From assembly GCA_036172665.1 (NCBI GenBank), contig CM069878.1:20656501-20720500 (forward strand): a DNA stretch of 64,000 nucleotides, in the 5' to 3' direction. Made by a program: the position numbers and the translations under genes. The notes under the pieces were generated by a model. That model saw only the letters and a program-made list of their open reading frames with translations, did no database searches and had not been told where the DNA came from. Below are positions 1 to 11,616 of this stretch, one piece after another (the first letter of the stretch is position 1; each line of letters starts with the position of its first letter). The stretch comes from Prosopocoilus inquinatus (Eukaryota > Arthropoda > Insecta > Coleoptera > Lucanidae).

Positions 1-53
1 TCCTAATGCAATGTCAGTCAGGTCAAAAAGCAGTCGTAGGATGTCGCTGTTTT
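1..53 (+). mobile_element. Retrozyme remnant, cut by window edge
   Basis: This segment matches the last ~50 nt of the 312-bp hammerhead repeat unit found at 9.2-10.85 kb. It shares the CAATGTCAG and AAAAGC blocks and the GATGTCGCT block, and stops at the same terminal position (called end X here) as the copies at 10847 and 27406. It is plus-oriented and diverged by several substitutions. Its ribozyme part would lie to the left of the window. Confidence 0.7.
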
Positions 54-627
54 AACCGTTCGATATTTTTATTAAACATAATTTCAATCAAAAACTGAAT
101 CTCAGAAGCTCTTGCATTTTTATAATGGTCAAATCAATTGCGAATGAGCTCCACTAATATGCCTTTAAAGGAATACGTCGACTTACCAGTCACCTGTGTA
201 TACTTTATTAAGTAAAAATAATGAGTTACAGCTTGGGGCCTTTATAATCAAATAGACGGTTTATTTGAATTCAGTTTCAGTGAATTCCCGTTTAAAGAAG
301 GAATTTGTTTTTGCCCACCCTGTATATAGAAAACGCTATTGCTGAACTGTTAGGATGAATAAAATATTCATAAAAATCTATGCAAGACCATTTTTTTTAG
401 TTTCTTGTGTTCGTTAATAATTAAAATAATAAATGAGGGTTCTGATTAATAAAACTAACCCTGTACCTGTGTATTATACTGAATCAATGACAAATATTCT
501 TTTTCCAATAAACACGGTCGTTCCTTATTTTATTTATGTATATTATTGTTCGATGAAGACAAATGTCTTCTGAATAGTTTCTTTTTTATTTCGTCTTTTG
601 AAACGTTTGGTGATTGTTGATTTGCTT
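54..627. other. AT-rich noncoding stretch, no gene seen
   Basis: No coding frame of note. An ACCCTGTATA string at 317-326 resembles the termini of the TA-flanked elements found elsewhere in the window, so part of this stretch may be an eroded element end. No matching partner end was found. Confidence 0.4.
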
Positions 628-776
628 ACCCACGCTGCTTCAATAGTTTCATTTAATTTAACGTTTTTAACACGTATGTCGGCCGACTCAAGTTTGCAGA
701 AATGAAACTATTAACTAAACCGTGGGTTCTTGCGCACAGGGAGCGAGAATATGAAAATGTGCAGCTATTTAAAAAC

Positions 777-1152
777 TAAGGCCGTCGAGCACCAACCAGG
801 AGAAATTCAAACTAACTTATGCGCGGTTTCTAAAATGATACTTAACTTTATGTAGAGATAAATTCAAGATAAATTCACCATAAATTCTAGAAACCGTTTC
901 TCAAAATTTTATCCGTCAATAAAGAGTATGCCTAGCAACGTAAACAGTTTATACTTTTCATAAAGTTATCTCAATAAAAATATATCTTTACATAAAGTTA
1001 ATTATCGTTTCAGAATATTACTAAAAGAGTAGAGATTCAGTGGTTTCAATAATGTATTACATTATTGTTAACTGGAAGTCACTAATTTTCTACTCTTTTA
1101 GTAATATACTACATTAGTTTGAATTTCTCCTTGTTGGTGCTCGCCGGCCTAA
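777..1152. mobile_element. Inverted-repeat (MITE-like) element in R1
   Basis: The two ends are near-perfect inverted repeats of about 40 bp (GGCCG, GAGCACCAAC and AGGAGAAATTCAAACTAA blocks). The insertion interrupts repeat R1, whose flanking halves are contiguous in the second R1 copy near 21.5 kb. It contains a smaller element (824-1016) and another hairpin (about 1016-1107, arms around ACTAAAAGAGTAGA). It has no coding capacity and was probably mobilised in trans. Superfamily unknown. Confidence 0.6.
824..1016. mobile_element. MITE family M1, copy 1
   Basis: Inverted ends resembling CGGTTTCTAAAATGATA and TATCGTTTCAG enclose subterminal blocks on ACTTTATGTAGAGATAAA and ATAAAGTTAT. The same consensus appears twice near 59.1-59.5 kb, which shows that it is a dispersed family. 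Non-coding. Confidence 0.6.
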
Positions 1153-1340
1153 ATGAATTAAAAAGAAACTAACTGAAATTGAAAGTAACCTCCCAACTGT
1201 CTTTTAACGCTTTTTAAAATCTTGTTCTCTACTCCAAATGATTCCTCAAGCCAAATAAGTTTTCTTTTTGTTAGTTACCTAAATTGCAAAATGACGTATT
1301 TCAAGTAGCAATAATTATTATTGATTTTGTCATTACAAGG

Positions 1341-4300
1341 AGTCTGTGACATTTTAATTTAGCAATTCTGTCTGTATCACTATTGATGAATGAAATGAAA
1401 TATAAAATATTCCAAATTTAATTTAACCAAATTCCTGAAAATATTCTATTTAAGTTACAACCAGTTAAGTAATTTATCAATGAAAAAGTTATTATATTAT
1501 AAGATGTGCAAAATCGTTTAATTATCTTTAATGAAACTTGTCCAGAGTGCTGAGTGGCGTGCGTTAAATATGAAATATTCATAGACAACGCTCTAAAACA
1601 TACGTTCTAATAATTGTTGATCCAATTTACAGTTTAGCATTTCACTTTTAACTCTGATATTTCAATTCGTTAATTTAATTTAATTCCAATTCCAAAGTTT
1701 ATTAAGGTTAACGAATATTTTATGTTTAAATGAAGTTAACGGGCGGTTTATGCAGTAGGACGTAAAGAAAGTCCTCGCGAACTTCAATCGTGAAAAGAGA
1801 GGAGGTTTCAGATAGCACGGAGTGCAGTTTGATCTTCAAGGGTTCGGGTCGTCTGAGCGGTAGTTTGGTGATTGTGGCGTGTTGGAGATGAACTCTTATT
1901 GTAAAGTAAACACCGCCAATGGCCCTCTTTAGAATGCAAATGTGCATTAATAACAGAGCCGCAGGGATTCAACTTGAATATTCAAGAGCTGAAATCCTTA
2001 CGTTCTCTAATGGATCTCGATGTTGTTTTAAAACTGTATTGCCTCATGTTGCATGCCGAACGATTAATAAAGTTTTAATTACTTTAGAATAGAGTCTGCG
2101 CTCAATAAAATTTGCGTCGGCAGTCAAACAAATTTATGATTATTATTAACATTATTATTTGTTTCAGGTAAGTCACCGTGTGTTTTTGGACAACTCTGGT
2201 TTAGATTTCATCTTAATTAACCTAAAAACCTTAAACTTCGACGTTGGCAAGGATTTTTGTCCCTCGGGGCGAGCAGACATTAGCCAAACTGGGTATGTAC
2301 ACAGACTCGCCGAAATCACTCGTAAACCTCCCTTGACCTATTTCCCTTGGAAAATTGCATTAATTAATTAACAGTATTAAAGTGCGATTATTTTGCAAGC
2401 AAGGATGACCTTGATCAAGCTCAGGCTTAATTCACAGGCTGGCATAAATCTGGGCTTTCAATTAACAAATCTGTAAATAGTTTTTTTTCTATTACGCGTA
2501 GTTTTTTTTAAATCTGAAAAAAAATTAAATTTATGAAATTTTTCTTTTGCCATTGGAATTGTATTTGATGAAACATTAATCTTTTTGGTGTTCTGATGAA
2601 ATAATATTCGCGACAAGCTAAGAAAATAGATGGCGCTGGAAACAGATAAAAAGTGTAATTTTGCCGGCTTGTGTTATTTTATACGAAGTTTCGAATTGTT
2701 TTAAAAACAGTTAAAATTATCCGAATCCGGCTTTTGGAATATATAAGAAAATGAAAATGAAGAATTTCAATGGAAAAATATTTTAATTAAAAAATGACTT
2801 TCTAGAAATTAGATTTAAAAACTTCTTGAAATACATATGCAACAAGAAATACAACTCTCGACTATTTCGGGCATTTAAAGACACAAATTAAAATATCTGA
2901 TTTTACCATTAGATGTATTTTTACGTGATCTTACCGATTATGCATGTGTTTTTTTCTTAACATTGCAGAAAAAAAAATAAAAACAACGTTTTATTTTGAA
3001 CCTCGATTTTGGGAAAAAATGAAAGAGATGGGAAAAAGTGAGGCAAGCTTCAGTAACTTCTAAATTATACGAGATAATGACACTTGCGAAGCAAAAATGA
3101 AATAAGCAGAGAAAATTGTATAGAAAACATGTGCCGCATGTTTTTACTTTTGAAATTAACTTCAAAACGCAGCTGAAGGAGATAAAAATTTCAGTAATAC
3201 TTTATTAAGCTCGAAAGAAGTTTATTATGTTCTTATAAATAATAAACGCACATAAAAACTATCATAATAAACCAAAAGTACGGTCAACAAAACACTATAC
3301 AGAAAAGGATTTATAACAGGAAGTAAAATTGACATGGAAAGTCCCAATAAACAGTGTGTCCACGGATTATCTGCAATGGTAGATGATATGTGATTTAGAT
3401 TTTGAAACATTCTTCATTGTTTTAATTGTTTTAGGTGTTTTCTTATTTAAAAAATTTAAACCGCAATTAACCTGGCCTTGCATTTTTGAATACGAGAAAT
3501 GTAATTTGAACTGACACACATTTTTGAGAGTAAGTAAGCGTGTTCTCTGAATTCAAAGCCATAAACGAGGTAGTTCATGAATTTTTCTATCATTTATGTA
3601 CGTTTTAATGCAATCAAATTTTTTATAAAGAATTGCCTTTTGTCATAAAACGTAAAAAAAACTGTTTTTCCTCTATTGCAGAAAATCTGTTGACACAGTG
3701 TATAGAAGAATGATACATTCTAATAAAAGAGTCTGCAAAACTCTGTTAATCTCTTTGAAAGGATTTTATCCAATACTTTTGAAAGGATTTTATTCAAAAT
3801 TCCGAGAAATATTCACAAATCCAAGTTATATATTTTTTTTTAACTGAAAAGAAGGCTAGAAATTTGGCAACGAAAAATACTTAATTTATTCTCAGAGTTG
3901 AGGTGGTTTTGACATACTGCGGCACAAGTGAGTTTAGAGGGCTTTCACAGGTAAGGAGATAAAAGAAAGAGGATTACGTCGAAAAGGTAGATTGGAGGAG
4001 AATCGTACCAGTCAGAGCACAAGCACGCCAAAGGGTCACTACAAACGTAAAGGGAAGAGAAATAGGACGTACGTGGAAATTAGCATTAGGAGTTGAAGAT
4101 CCTTATCTTTAGGCAACTAATGGTTACTATTCTAGCGTTCACGCGAAAACCACTGAGAGCATATTTTGGGCTTAAGTTGTCAAACCCAACTATGGAATAA
4201 GAAAATCGTCTTCCAAGGGTGGCTCGTTCATTTAAAAGAGTAGGTTGGATTATCAGTAATCGGGGGGTGGTTAATAGGTTTAAATTATTACATAAGTAAC

Positions 4301-4359
4301 CTGTATAATAGAGAAAAATAAGAATTTGTCTCCCGAAAAAATCCAACATTATAAATAAC
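1341..4359. other. Noncoding stretch; slightly GC-richer block at 1.73-2.37 kb
   Basis: No gene is recognised. Between 1726 and 1960 the composition is less AT-rich and a 73-codon minus-strand frame exists. A 70-codon plus-strand frame lies at 2159-2371. Neither resembles a known family, and neither has convincing splice context. They could be conserved noncoding sequence or chance. The remainder is AT-rich with homopolymer runs. Confidence 0.4.
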
Positions 4360-5086
4360 ACCCTAAAAGTTCCCATCGATATCATATCGGCTTTACGTGC
4401 TATTCAAGCTCAAGAGAAATGGTTTTTCGCGATTATCTCGCTTCCTACTAGTATGGCAACAATTTTGGTTATTATAAATAAGAATTGTAGATTAGACAAT
4501 TCCCCACAAAAAGAACTTTTTCCTGCCTCCGCCTAAAATTACTGGTATACCATTCGTTCGAATTGTCCTGAAAACAGTCATTTGCATGCCCAGGCAGGAA
4601 AATAAAAACAGGGATTTTGCATGAAAGATTTTTAGATTGATAGCGCTGAGTGATATTGAAATGGCAAATTAAACCTTACAAATTGAAGAAAAATTATTAT
4701 TTCGGTGTTTTCAAACTATTCTATAGCTAAAATTTTCTATTCAGCCACAGATTCTGCGTTGAATTGTACCGCTAACATAAGAAAGATAAATTTCCTAAGG
4801 GAATTACGACTATTATGACATTAATTAATTGTTTTAATTTAAAAATTTTGTCGTCCGAAAAAATTTTGTGTATCACACGTCCAGGAACTTTTTTGCGAGT
4901 ATTCGCACTTGTGGAGTCTCGTCTTTACGTCGGTCCCACAAACCGTGCTCATACCCGAAGAATTACAGTTTCTGGCTCAGTGATTCCCCACAAAGAAGTT
5001 AGCGATGTAATCTCGAGAAACCATTTCTCTTGACCTTGAATATAGCACGTGAAGCCGGCATGATATCGATGGGGACTTTTAGTACC
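4360..5086. mobile_element. Foldback/TIR element
   Basis: Inverted ends of about 85 bp pair across the element: CTAAAAGT, CCCATCGATATCAT, TACGTGCTAT, AAGAGAAATGGTTT and ATCTCGCT blocks on the left have reverse complements in order on the right. The interior of about 550 bp has no recognisable protein; a 72-codon plus frame at 4815-5033 overlaps the right arm and is probably fortuitous. Target duplication not identified. Confidence 0.65.
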
Positions 5087-6970
5087 TTTTAGTAGTCAGT
5101 CAGGTTGAATTTTTTTCGGAAGCTACCGCATTTTTTAAACTTATTTTACTCGACTATGTTGTTGTTACAAGTAATTTCCAGGATTTTTTGAAAAAATATC
5201 CATGTTGTTAAATTAAATTCTTTGTGTAAGTTGTCGATATTTTTTACTGCTATCGAGCAATCTGCATTTAATTCTACCAACCTTCTAAAAGACTTTTAGG
5301 ATATTGTAAGTCCCGTACAATTCTGAGCAAAATAGTCTCTCAGAACAAGAAAGTCATACCCTTTTAAATGTGTGAGAACTAATTTATCATCTAGATTCCG
5401 GGTCCATAATCTATTAATTTTAGTATCTCTTGTATCTAATATTAACATTTTAAGATGTAAATATCCTCTTTGCGACTGCAAAATTTTAAATGGCCAGTAA
5501 AACCGTATTTTGTCTTAAGGATATAAAATTCAGCAGATTTCGAAATTTCTTTGCGCCGCACGGCATTATAGGTTCTGTATTTATCTTAGTTATCTTTCTT
5601 TTGTGCACAGTGTTATATGTAGATCGGTGACTCAAGTGCAATCGGTTGTTTAACTATAGGTTTGAATTTTATAATCGTGATGTTATCGTTCGTGTAGTAA
5701 ATGTTCATTCTCCAACACGACCAGTTTATGAACACAGTTTTAATTAGAAATAGCATTAAAGGTTAATAAACTAAATTAGAAGTGTTTATGTGCAAGCAGT
5801 TCCGACTACCGTTTAAACTGTATTTATTACTTGCGTTTAGTTTAATCATACTTTCGTATGTTTCGCCCTCTTGAAATAGGGCAAGCCCAAGTAGTTATTT
5901 ATCGCCGATAATTATTCAACTATGGCGAAGGTATATCTGATGTCTGCAGTATATTTAATCCCCATAGAGAGTGTTTTTGCACGTAGAAGTCTGAAACTTT
6001 AGCAACATGAGTTATACTGCCATTATATAAAACAGACTTTATTAAGTATAGTAATATTCTCGCGGACGTTAAAAAATTGTACGAGCTGGGAGGCGTCAAA
6101 TAAAGCCATCTACTTCATGAAACGAGTTTAATGTCAATAAGCTGAGTGTAATGTTTCCGCACTCGGTATTTTATGAACCAGAGCACCAGCAGCTATCGGA
6201 AACTCCAAATTAATGTCTTCTGTGTAATCTCTTGTTCGAAACTCGTACCTAATAAAGAACACGGGCCCGGATAATTTATAATTTAGCACCTACTTTATAT
6301 CGGGCGCCGACGGTGGAATCTATTTTGCTTCTTAATTTTCGACCTTCCGTTACATGCGCTTTATTTATTCGAATCTGCAAGGCAACGACTTTATGTGAAA
6401 GGAACTCTCTTTAGATTTCTTTTTCGTTTTACGAAACCGTTCAAAGTTTCATTAGCTGTTGCGTTTATGCCATAAATACCTACCTTTAAATTCAGAGCGA
6501 TCGTAACATCACTTTAGATTATCCTGAGCAGGAGGAGGAGAGGACTGAACAACTCAAACACAAACCGCCCGTAGCAATTTACCCACGTAATAGAGTCGGG
6601 AGCTGCTTACTAAAAATTAAATTAAGATTTTCTAATAAAGTAAATCTTCTTTGTTCGTTTCGTAAACTTCGCAGCTACAACATAACAGGCTCGGGAAAAA
6701 TGAAAAATATTTTAATAAACGGAGAAACTTGAAAGAATCGCAACCCAGTTTAGCATGTGATTATTGTGATTAGTATAATCACATTTTATCTCCTACCTGG
6801 CTTACCTTATAAATCCTGCCCGGCTGGTAACACCAGAAGATAGCAAAATACATCCCCTTCATTTGCTAGCCAATGGAATGGGAGTGGGTTATACTTTAAT
6901 TAGTGGCAAGCTTGAATATAGTGTGTCCGTTTTAAACATCAAGGTTCATTTACCAAATGATAAAAAAGAA
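5087..6970. other. Noncoding stretch, no gene seen
   Basis: No coding frame, RNA gene or clear repeat was found. The 6080-6500 part is relatively balanced in composition and could be conserved noncoding DNA, but nothing specific supports a function. Confidence 0.4.
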
Positions 6971-6974
6971 GTAG

Positions 6975-7110
6975 ACTTTGGAAGGTAATATTTTAAAGAC
7001 AGGAGGACCCTGAAACTTTTCTAATGTAAGTTACTTCGTAAAAATTCAACTAAGTTGGCTATTATCACTGCTTTCCGTGAGCACCATGTATACATGTTTA
7101 TATGAACTTT
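6975..7110. repeat. Fragment of dispersed family D
   Basis: The blocks CCTGAAACTTTT, AAGTTACTTCGTAAAAATTCAA and a following short segment match the right part of the element at 37537-38189 and parts of 55395-56350. No ends are visible. Confidence 0.55.
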
Positions 7111-7591
7111 TTCCTTTGATCTGTAGGTTACGTCCCTCATGTAGCGCATGTATTTTTGTTACACCCTGTATGTTTCACATGCTAAATGCTCATCGCGAGA
7201 GTATAATGCAGTTGTTGGAATGAAATTTAGGAAATATTCTATCATGGTTAGAGGACTGAAAATGTTGTCCAAAATATACCAAATTTTACATAGATATTTC
7301 TGATATCGGTACATAACTTTTTAGTGGTATTAGAGTTCGATTAAATATTTTTTATTTTTTCTCTCCCCTCTATTGCACATAAGGGTGTACATAGTGACTA
7401 ATGAGACAACTGTAAAATAAAAATCATTAGAGACAACCAACTTATAATTAGTTTTTTAACTTATGAACTGATTGCTCAACTATACAAGAAACTATCAGCA
7501 CCTAAATCTGTTACTTTTCCGATTTTAGTTTTAACTCTAGTCATGAAATATATTCTGAATTTGCGAAGTTTCAATTTGATTCTAATCAATT

Positions 7592-7975
7592 CTATAGTTG
7601 ATTCAGCTTCTCGTTCTCCTGTGTATACTTCACATTCGAGATTCGCCAAAATTTTTCAATTGGACGAACTTGAGGCACATTTGGCACATTTCTTATTTTG
7701 CTAATATAAGGAATTCTAGGACTCTCAAAACAAATCGCAATTGCAGCGTAGTGCTGAAGCCATATCTGGTCAGAAGATGTGTTCGCCAATTTGGTAATGC
7801 TTTTAACAAACGTTAAAAGGCGCCGTTTAATACGCTTATATGTTTGCGTCGATTCAAAAATATCCGTCCGACCCTTTGTCGCAACAGCTACCCAAACAAG
7901 CACTTTCTTTTGAAACTTAATTTTCCGGCAACATTGACCATTGTCCAGACGTTTCATCGATTCACCGTTTCTCAA
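7592..7975 (-). pseudogene. Tc1/mariner-type transposase relic (DDE domain)
   Basis: The minus-strand frame of 127 codons reads like the C-terminal DDE part of an insect Tc1/mariner-type transposase. A VLVWVAVATKG segment (family form: VLVW, small residues, KG) is followed by an IKRRLLTFVKSI block. A degraded aspartate region follows (QIWLQHYAA where the family has FWPDLASSHY), and then NVPNVPQVRPIEKFW, the conserved block holding the last catalytic acid. The second catalytic Asp is lost, and no N-terminal DNA-binding domain is found upstream. Terminal inverted repeats were not identified. It is a dead fragment of an old insertion; family assignment is from motif recognition only. Confidence 0.75.
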
Positions 7976-9201
7976 GTGTCTAGAGGTACGGTCTATCTTC
8001 AGCGACTATTCGTTGCAAATAAACGCAGCAGTTAATCACATTAGTTGGTCAAATGCATTGCATATGTGGTTGGTCTGTATTCAGCTACAAGTCGCTGAAA
8101 GATATAGTCGAATTTTTTTTTTAAGGTAACTTAGACGCATGCGTTTTATCAATCGCAGGTTATACGGTACCAAGTTTTACATATTAACGAAAGTTTCTTT
8201 CGTATTTTATTATGCTTTCTGCGAAAAGGGCTAAAACTGATAGAAGAAACAGTAATAATAATGGAAAAAAAACAGACAAAGATTTTTAAAGGAAGAAAAT
8301 GAAAAACCGCTAAACGAAGTTTCTACACATTCAGCACTATGTTCTGTGATTAAACGAACCGACTGCAGGTGTTGCACTACCAAAAGATATACTCCTATTA
8401 GCTGTTCACTTTCTTTTTAGATTCAGACCAGGCCCTGTTAGGGTGACATTTTTGTTAGTATCACAATGAAACATAGACGTCAGAAAATTGATTGACGATC
8501 ATTTTTAATTTTATAGTTATATTTTTGGAAACTACCACTGCCACTGTTCCCAGCTCGACTAAAGCAAGACTGATCATTCCGTTAAAACAAGAAGTATCGT
8601 CCCCAGCAGACAGTTGATAATTATTTATTTCTTCATCTTCTTGCTGTTGGTGATGAGTTATCAACTTTTTCCATGGTCTTTCACCACCTCCTCCAACGCG
8701 CATACCTTTAGATGCTTCTGCTAACACGGTAGTTCTTCAAATTCATTTGGTTTCTTAAATTTGGGTGATCTTTGATACAATAACTAAACGCCTTCACTAT
8801 AGCACATTTAGTTCCGCCACTTATAACTTTTGGCATTTTGACGAGATTATAATAAAAAATATATTTGTTTTAACTTACTTTTTAGTTTAGTTATGCCACC
8901 GTAGTCCACATTGTCTACGTATCAGCAACACAGTTAGTACTGATGAAGTGACACTGTCATTATTTCTTTCATGTCAGATTTAGACTTCCTTCAAAATACC
9001 TGCACGTAACTTAACGAAAACAAAAAAAAACATAGCCCTCTAGAATCTAAAAAGAATGTGAACAGCTAATATATTAAAAGCGATATGATATTATTTGATG
9101 TTTTGTGACAAATGGCTTTGACGCATTGTATCGTACATTTCATTTTTAATTAGAAATTGTCTTGTGGCCGTGTGTTTTAAATATTCTATCTTTATATCAC
9201 C
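7976..9201. other. Noncoding stretch with weak ORF at 8.46-8.73 kb
   Basis: A minus-strand frame of 88 codons (8461-8727) has a glycine patch and a glutamine-rich stretch. A second minus frame starting near 8840 (MPKVISGGTKC) lies upstream in another phase. Together they could be a frameshifted relic of a transposase N-terminus, but no motif settles this. Confidence 0.3.
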
Positions 9202-9267
9202 TTTATGTTTTGTTATTAGAAAAATTTTGTGCAAATCGTTTTTGATTGCAGTGAAAACCTCGAGCAG

Positions 9268-9314
9268 CCTCTGGACAGCTGTTTCAGCCCTACTTTGGGC
9301 TTCTTCAGCAGAGA
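9268..9314 (-). ncRNA. Type I hammerhead ribozyme, unit 1
   Basis: On the minus strand: 6-bp stem I (9309-9314 with 9268-9273), core CUGAAGA (9302-9308), stem II AGCCC/GGGCU with a 6-nt loop, GAAAC (9281-9285), a 2-bp stem III closed by AGCU, and GUC with cleavage after 9274. All invariant core positions are present, with A at variable position 7. Confidence 0.85.
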
Positions 9315-9578
9315 TGTAGCTCGACATTCCCACTGCAGACCAAAAACGACTTGCCCAATTTATTCGCAATTGCGATGTAAGAATGATGAACAGATAAAAT
9401 AGCGACATCTTACGATCGCTTTTTGACCTGACATTGCAGTAGGATAGACAAATTGAAGCGGGATTTGCTCCTAATAAGTCCCCCATGCAAGGCGGCCATG
9501 CTTGCTGTCAAAGCATAATGAAAGTTTTTAGAAAATTTTTGTGCAAATCGTTTTTGATTGCAGTGAAAACCTCGAGCA

Positions 9579-9627
9579 GCCTCTGGACAGCTGTTTCAGC
9601 CCTGCTTGGGGCTTCTTCAGCAGAGAC
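9579..9627 (-). ncRNA. Type I hammerhead ribozyme, unit 2
   Basis: Same fold as unit 1 with a 7-bp stem I (GUCUCUG at 9621-9627 pairing with CAGAGGC at 9579-9585), core CUGAAGA at 9614-9620, 5-bp stem II, GAAAC, minimal stem III and GUC cleavage after 9586. Confidence 0.87.
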
Positions 9628-9890
9628 GTAGCTCGACATTCCCACTGCAGACCAAAAACGACTTGCCTAATTTATTTGCAATTGCCATGTAAGAATGATG
9701 AACAGATAAAATAGCGACATCTTACGATCGCTTTTTGACCTGACATTGCAGTAGGATAGACAAATTGAAGCGGGATTTGCTCCTAATGAGTCCCCCATGC
9801 AAGGCGGCCATGCTTGCTGTCAAAGCATAATGAAAGATTTTAGAAAAATTTTGTGCAAATCGTTTTTGATTGCAGTGAGAACCTCGAGCA

Positions 9891-9939
9891 GCCTCTGGAC
9901 AGCTGTTTCAGCCCTGCTTGGGGCTTCTTCAGCAGAAAC
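9891..9939 (-). ncRNA. Type I hammerhead ribozyme, unit 3
   Basis: Core, stem II and stem III are identical to unit 2. Stem I reads GUUUCUG, so two pairs become G-U wobbles, and the helix still forms over 7 positions. Predicted cleavage after 9898. Confidence 0.83.
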
Positions 9940-10202
9940 GTAGCTCGACATTCCCACTGCAGACCAAAAACGACTTGCCCAATTTATTCGCAAATGCGAT
10001 GTAAGAATGATGAACATATAAAATAGCGACATCTTACTATCGCTTTTTGACCTAACATTGCAGTAGGATAGACAAATTGAAGCGGGATTTGCTCCTAATG
10101 AGTCCCCCATGCAAGGCGGCCATGCTTGCTGTCAAAGCATAATGAAAGATTTTAGAAAAATTTTGTGCAAATCGTTTTTGATTGCAGTGAAAACCTCGAG
10201 CA

Positions 10203-10251
10203 GCCTCTGGACAGCTGTTTCAGCCCTGCTTAGGGCTTCTTCAGCAGAGAC
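10203..10251 (-). ncRNA. Type I hammerhead ribozyme, unit 4
   Basis: Core CUGAAGA at 10238-10244, stem I 10245-10251 with 10203-10209, stem II AGCCC/GGGCU, GAAAC, GUC. Only the stem II loop differs from unit 2. Predicted cleavage after 10210. Confidence 0.86.
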
Positions 10252-10611
10252 GTAGCTCGACATTCCCACTGCAGACCAAAAACGACTTGCCCAATTTATT
10301 CGCAATTGCGATGTAAGAATGATGAACAGATAACAGCTGTCCAGAGGCTGCTCGAGGTTTTCACTGTAATCAAAAACGATTTGCACAAAATTTTTCTAAA
10401 AACTTTCATTATGCTTTGACAGCAAACATGGCCGCCTTACATGGGGGACTTATTAGGAGCAAATCCCGCTTCAATTTGTCTATCCTACTGCAATGTCAGG
10501 TAAAAAAGCGATCGTAAGATGTCGCTATTTTATCTGTTCATCATTCTTACATCGCAATTGCGAATAAATTGGGCAAGTCGTTTTTGGTCTGCAGTGGGAA
10601 TGTCGAACTAC

Positions 10612-10660
10612 GTCTCTGCTGAAGAAGCCCCAAGCAGGGCTGAAGCAGCTGTCCAGAGGC
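10612..10660 (+). ncRNA. Type I hammerhead ribozyme, inverted unit 6
   Basis: Plus-strand copy in the inverted part: GUCUCUG (10612-10618), CUGAAGA (10619-10625), AGCCC/GGGCU, then GAAG instead of GAAA, AGCU loop, GUC ending at 10653, CAGAGGC. The change at position 15.1 replaces an A-U with a G-U at the base of stem III next to the scissile site, which probably weakens cleavage. The preceding inverted unit 5 starts inside this motif (about 10334) and lacks the CUGAAGA half. Confidence 0.78.
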
Positions 10661-10920
10661 TGCTCGAGGTTTTCACTGCAATCAAAAACGATTTGGACAA
10701 AATTTTTCTAAACACTTTCATTATGCTTTGACAGCAAGCATGGCCGCCTTGCATGGGGGACTTATTAGGAGCAAATCCCGCTTCAATTTGTCTATCCTAC
10801 TGCAATGTCAGGTCAAAAAGCGATCGTAAGATGTCGCTATTTTATCTTTTATGTTTTGTAGTGATTGTAATATCTGGCTCTTCTTGGTAAACAGGGTCCT
10901 ACTGGGCCATTTATTCACAT

Positions 10921-11616
10921 AACTTGTACACAGTAAGAAATTAGAGTGAATATTTTACACTAAACCCTATGCCATGTAGGTCCAATTGTTTTAATGTAAA
11001 ATATTTACACTGCAAAATTATTAAACTGTAGAGTTCCAGTAACACGAAAGTAGTGTAATATTTACAAATTCTTGTTAAATGCACTGTGTGTAGAGTAAAA
11101 TTTCAATCGAATTTATATAAAATAAGTAATGTAGTCATTGTGAACTATTATATTTCTTACGAGTACAATGTGATTTTTTTGAAATTTCATATCTAATCAG
11201 CTGAGACTATAGCGCGTACTCCATCTAAGTAAAACCATTAAGTGCAGTACCGCAAAAGCATTGGTAATTATACACAAACTACATTGAGTCGCATGAAAAA
11301 TAATATTATTAAGAATCCAGCGCATTTTCAATAATAAAGCGTGGAGCTCAATGCAACTCATGTCAGCCATGTTACAGCTGGAATAATACGTGCTTCGCGA
11401 TGTGTGTACGATTGGTGCACGATGGTTATCGAAGATACAATACTCTAATCAGAGTAAGTAAATGATAAGTGTTGAGTAAAAAGTCATGAATGTAGAGTTG
11501 TTTCGTGTAACTTTTATTCATAGAGTAAAAAGTTTCTGAACATTCTCATTAGAGTTTTTGCTCTAAATATTTTACAAGGCACACACGGAAAAAATTTCTT
11601 ACTGTGTACCCAAGTT
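10921..11616. mobile_element. MITE with CACAGTAAGAAA termini
   Basis: The ends are inverted repeats: AACTTG followed by TACACAGTAAGAAAT on the left, with the reverse complement (two extra bases) on the right. The interior carries many TAGAGTAAAA-type and TTTTACACTAA-type subterminal blocks on both strands. No coding frame. A second element with CACAGTAAAAAA ends lies at 43740-43945, so such termini recur. Confidence 0.65.

Larger units (their letters stand above)
628..1340. repeat. Dispersed repeat R1, copy 1 (interrupted)
   Basis: Blocks here recur in the same order at about 21365-21680: a GTTTTTAACACGT block, a GGCCGA block, a GGTTCTT..CACAGGGAG block, an ACCTCC block, and a terminal block around TGCAAAATGACGTATTTCAAG. 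Copy 1 is split by an inverted-repeat element at 777-1152. Nothing in it reads as protein. The family is unidentified; an old LTR or other non-coding transposon part is possible. Confidence 0.5.
9214..10847. mobile_element. Retrozyme array: 312-bp hammerhead repeats with 12-bp TSD
   Basis: A 312-bp unit is repeated about 3.6 times in minus orientation (9214 to ~10333) and then about 1.65 times in plus orientation (~10334-10847). The predicted ribozyme cleavage nucleotides at 9274, 9586, 9898 and 10210 are spaced exactly 312 bp apart, and 10341 and 10653 give the same period on the other strand. The array is bracketed by an identical 12-bp direct repeat, TTTATGTTTTGT (9202-9213 and 10848-10859), so it inserted as one target-duplicating event including the inversion. 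Units are highly similar and have no stable coding frame: an open frame in some units is stopped in unit 2. Published metazoan retrozymes are small tandem repeats with type I hammerheads thought to be moved by Penelope-like enzymes, and this copy fits that description. The retrozyme assignment is inference from structure; the repeats, direct repeats and motifs are directly visible. Confidence 0.9.

Noticed and set aside
4086..4385. 99-codon minus frame
   Set aside because: No recognisable motif, and it overlaps the edge of an inverted-repeat element; treated as chance.
9091..10731. Frames of 70-131 codons repeated in the array (MSLFYLFIILTSQLRINW-like)
   Set aside because: They are translations of the ribozyme repeat. 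The frame is interrupted in unit 2, runs antisense or sense depending on unit, and overlaps the ribozyme; no selection for protein is apparent.
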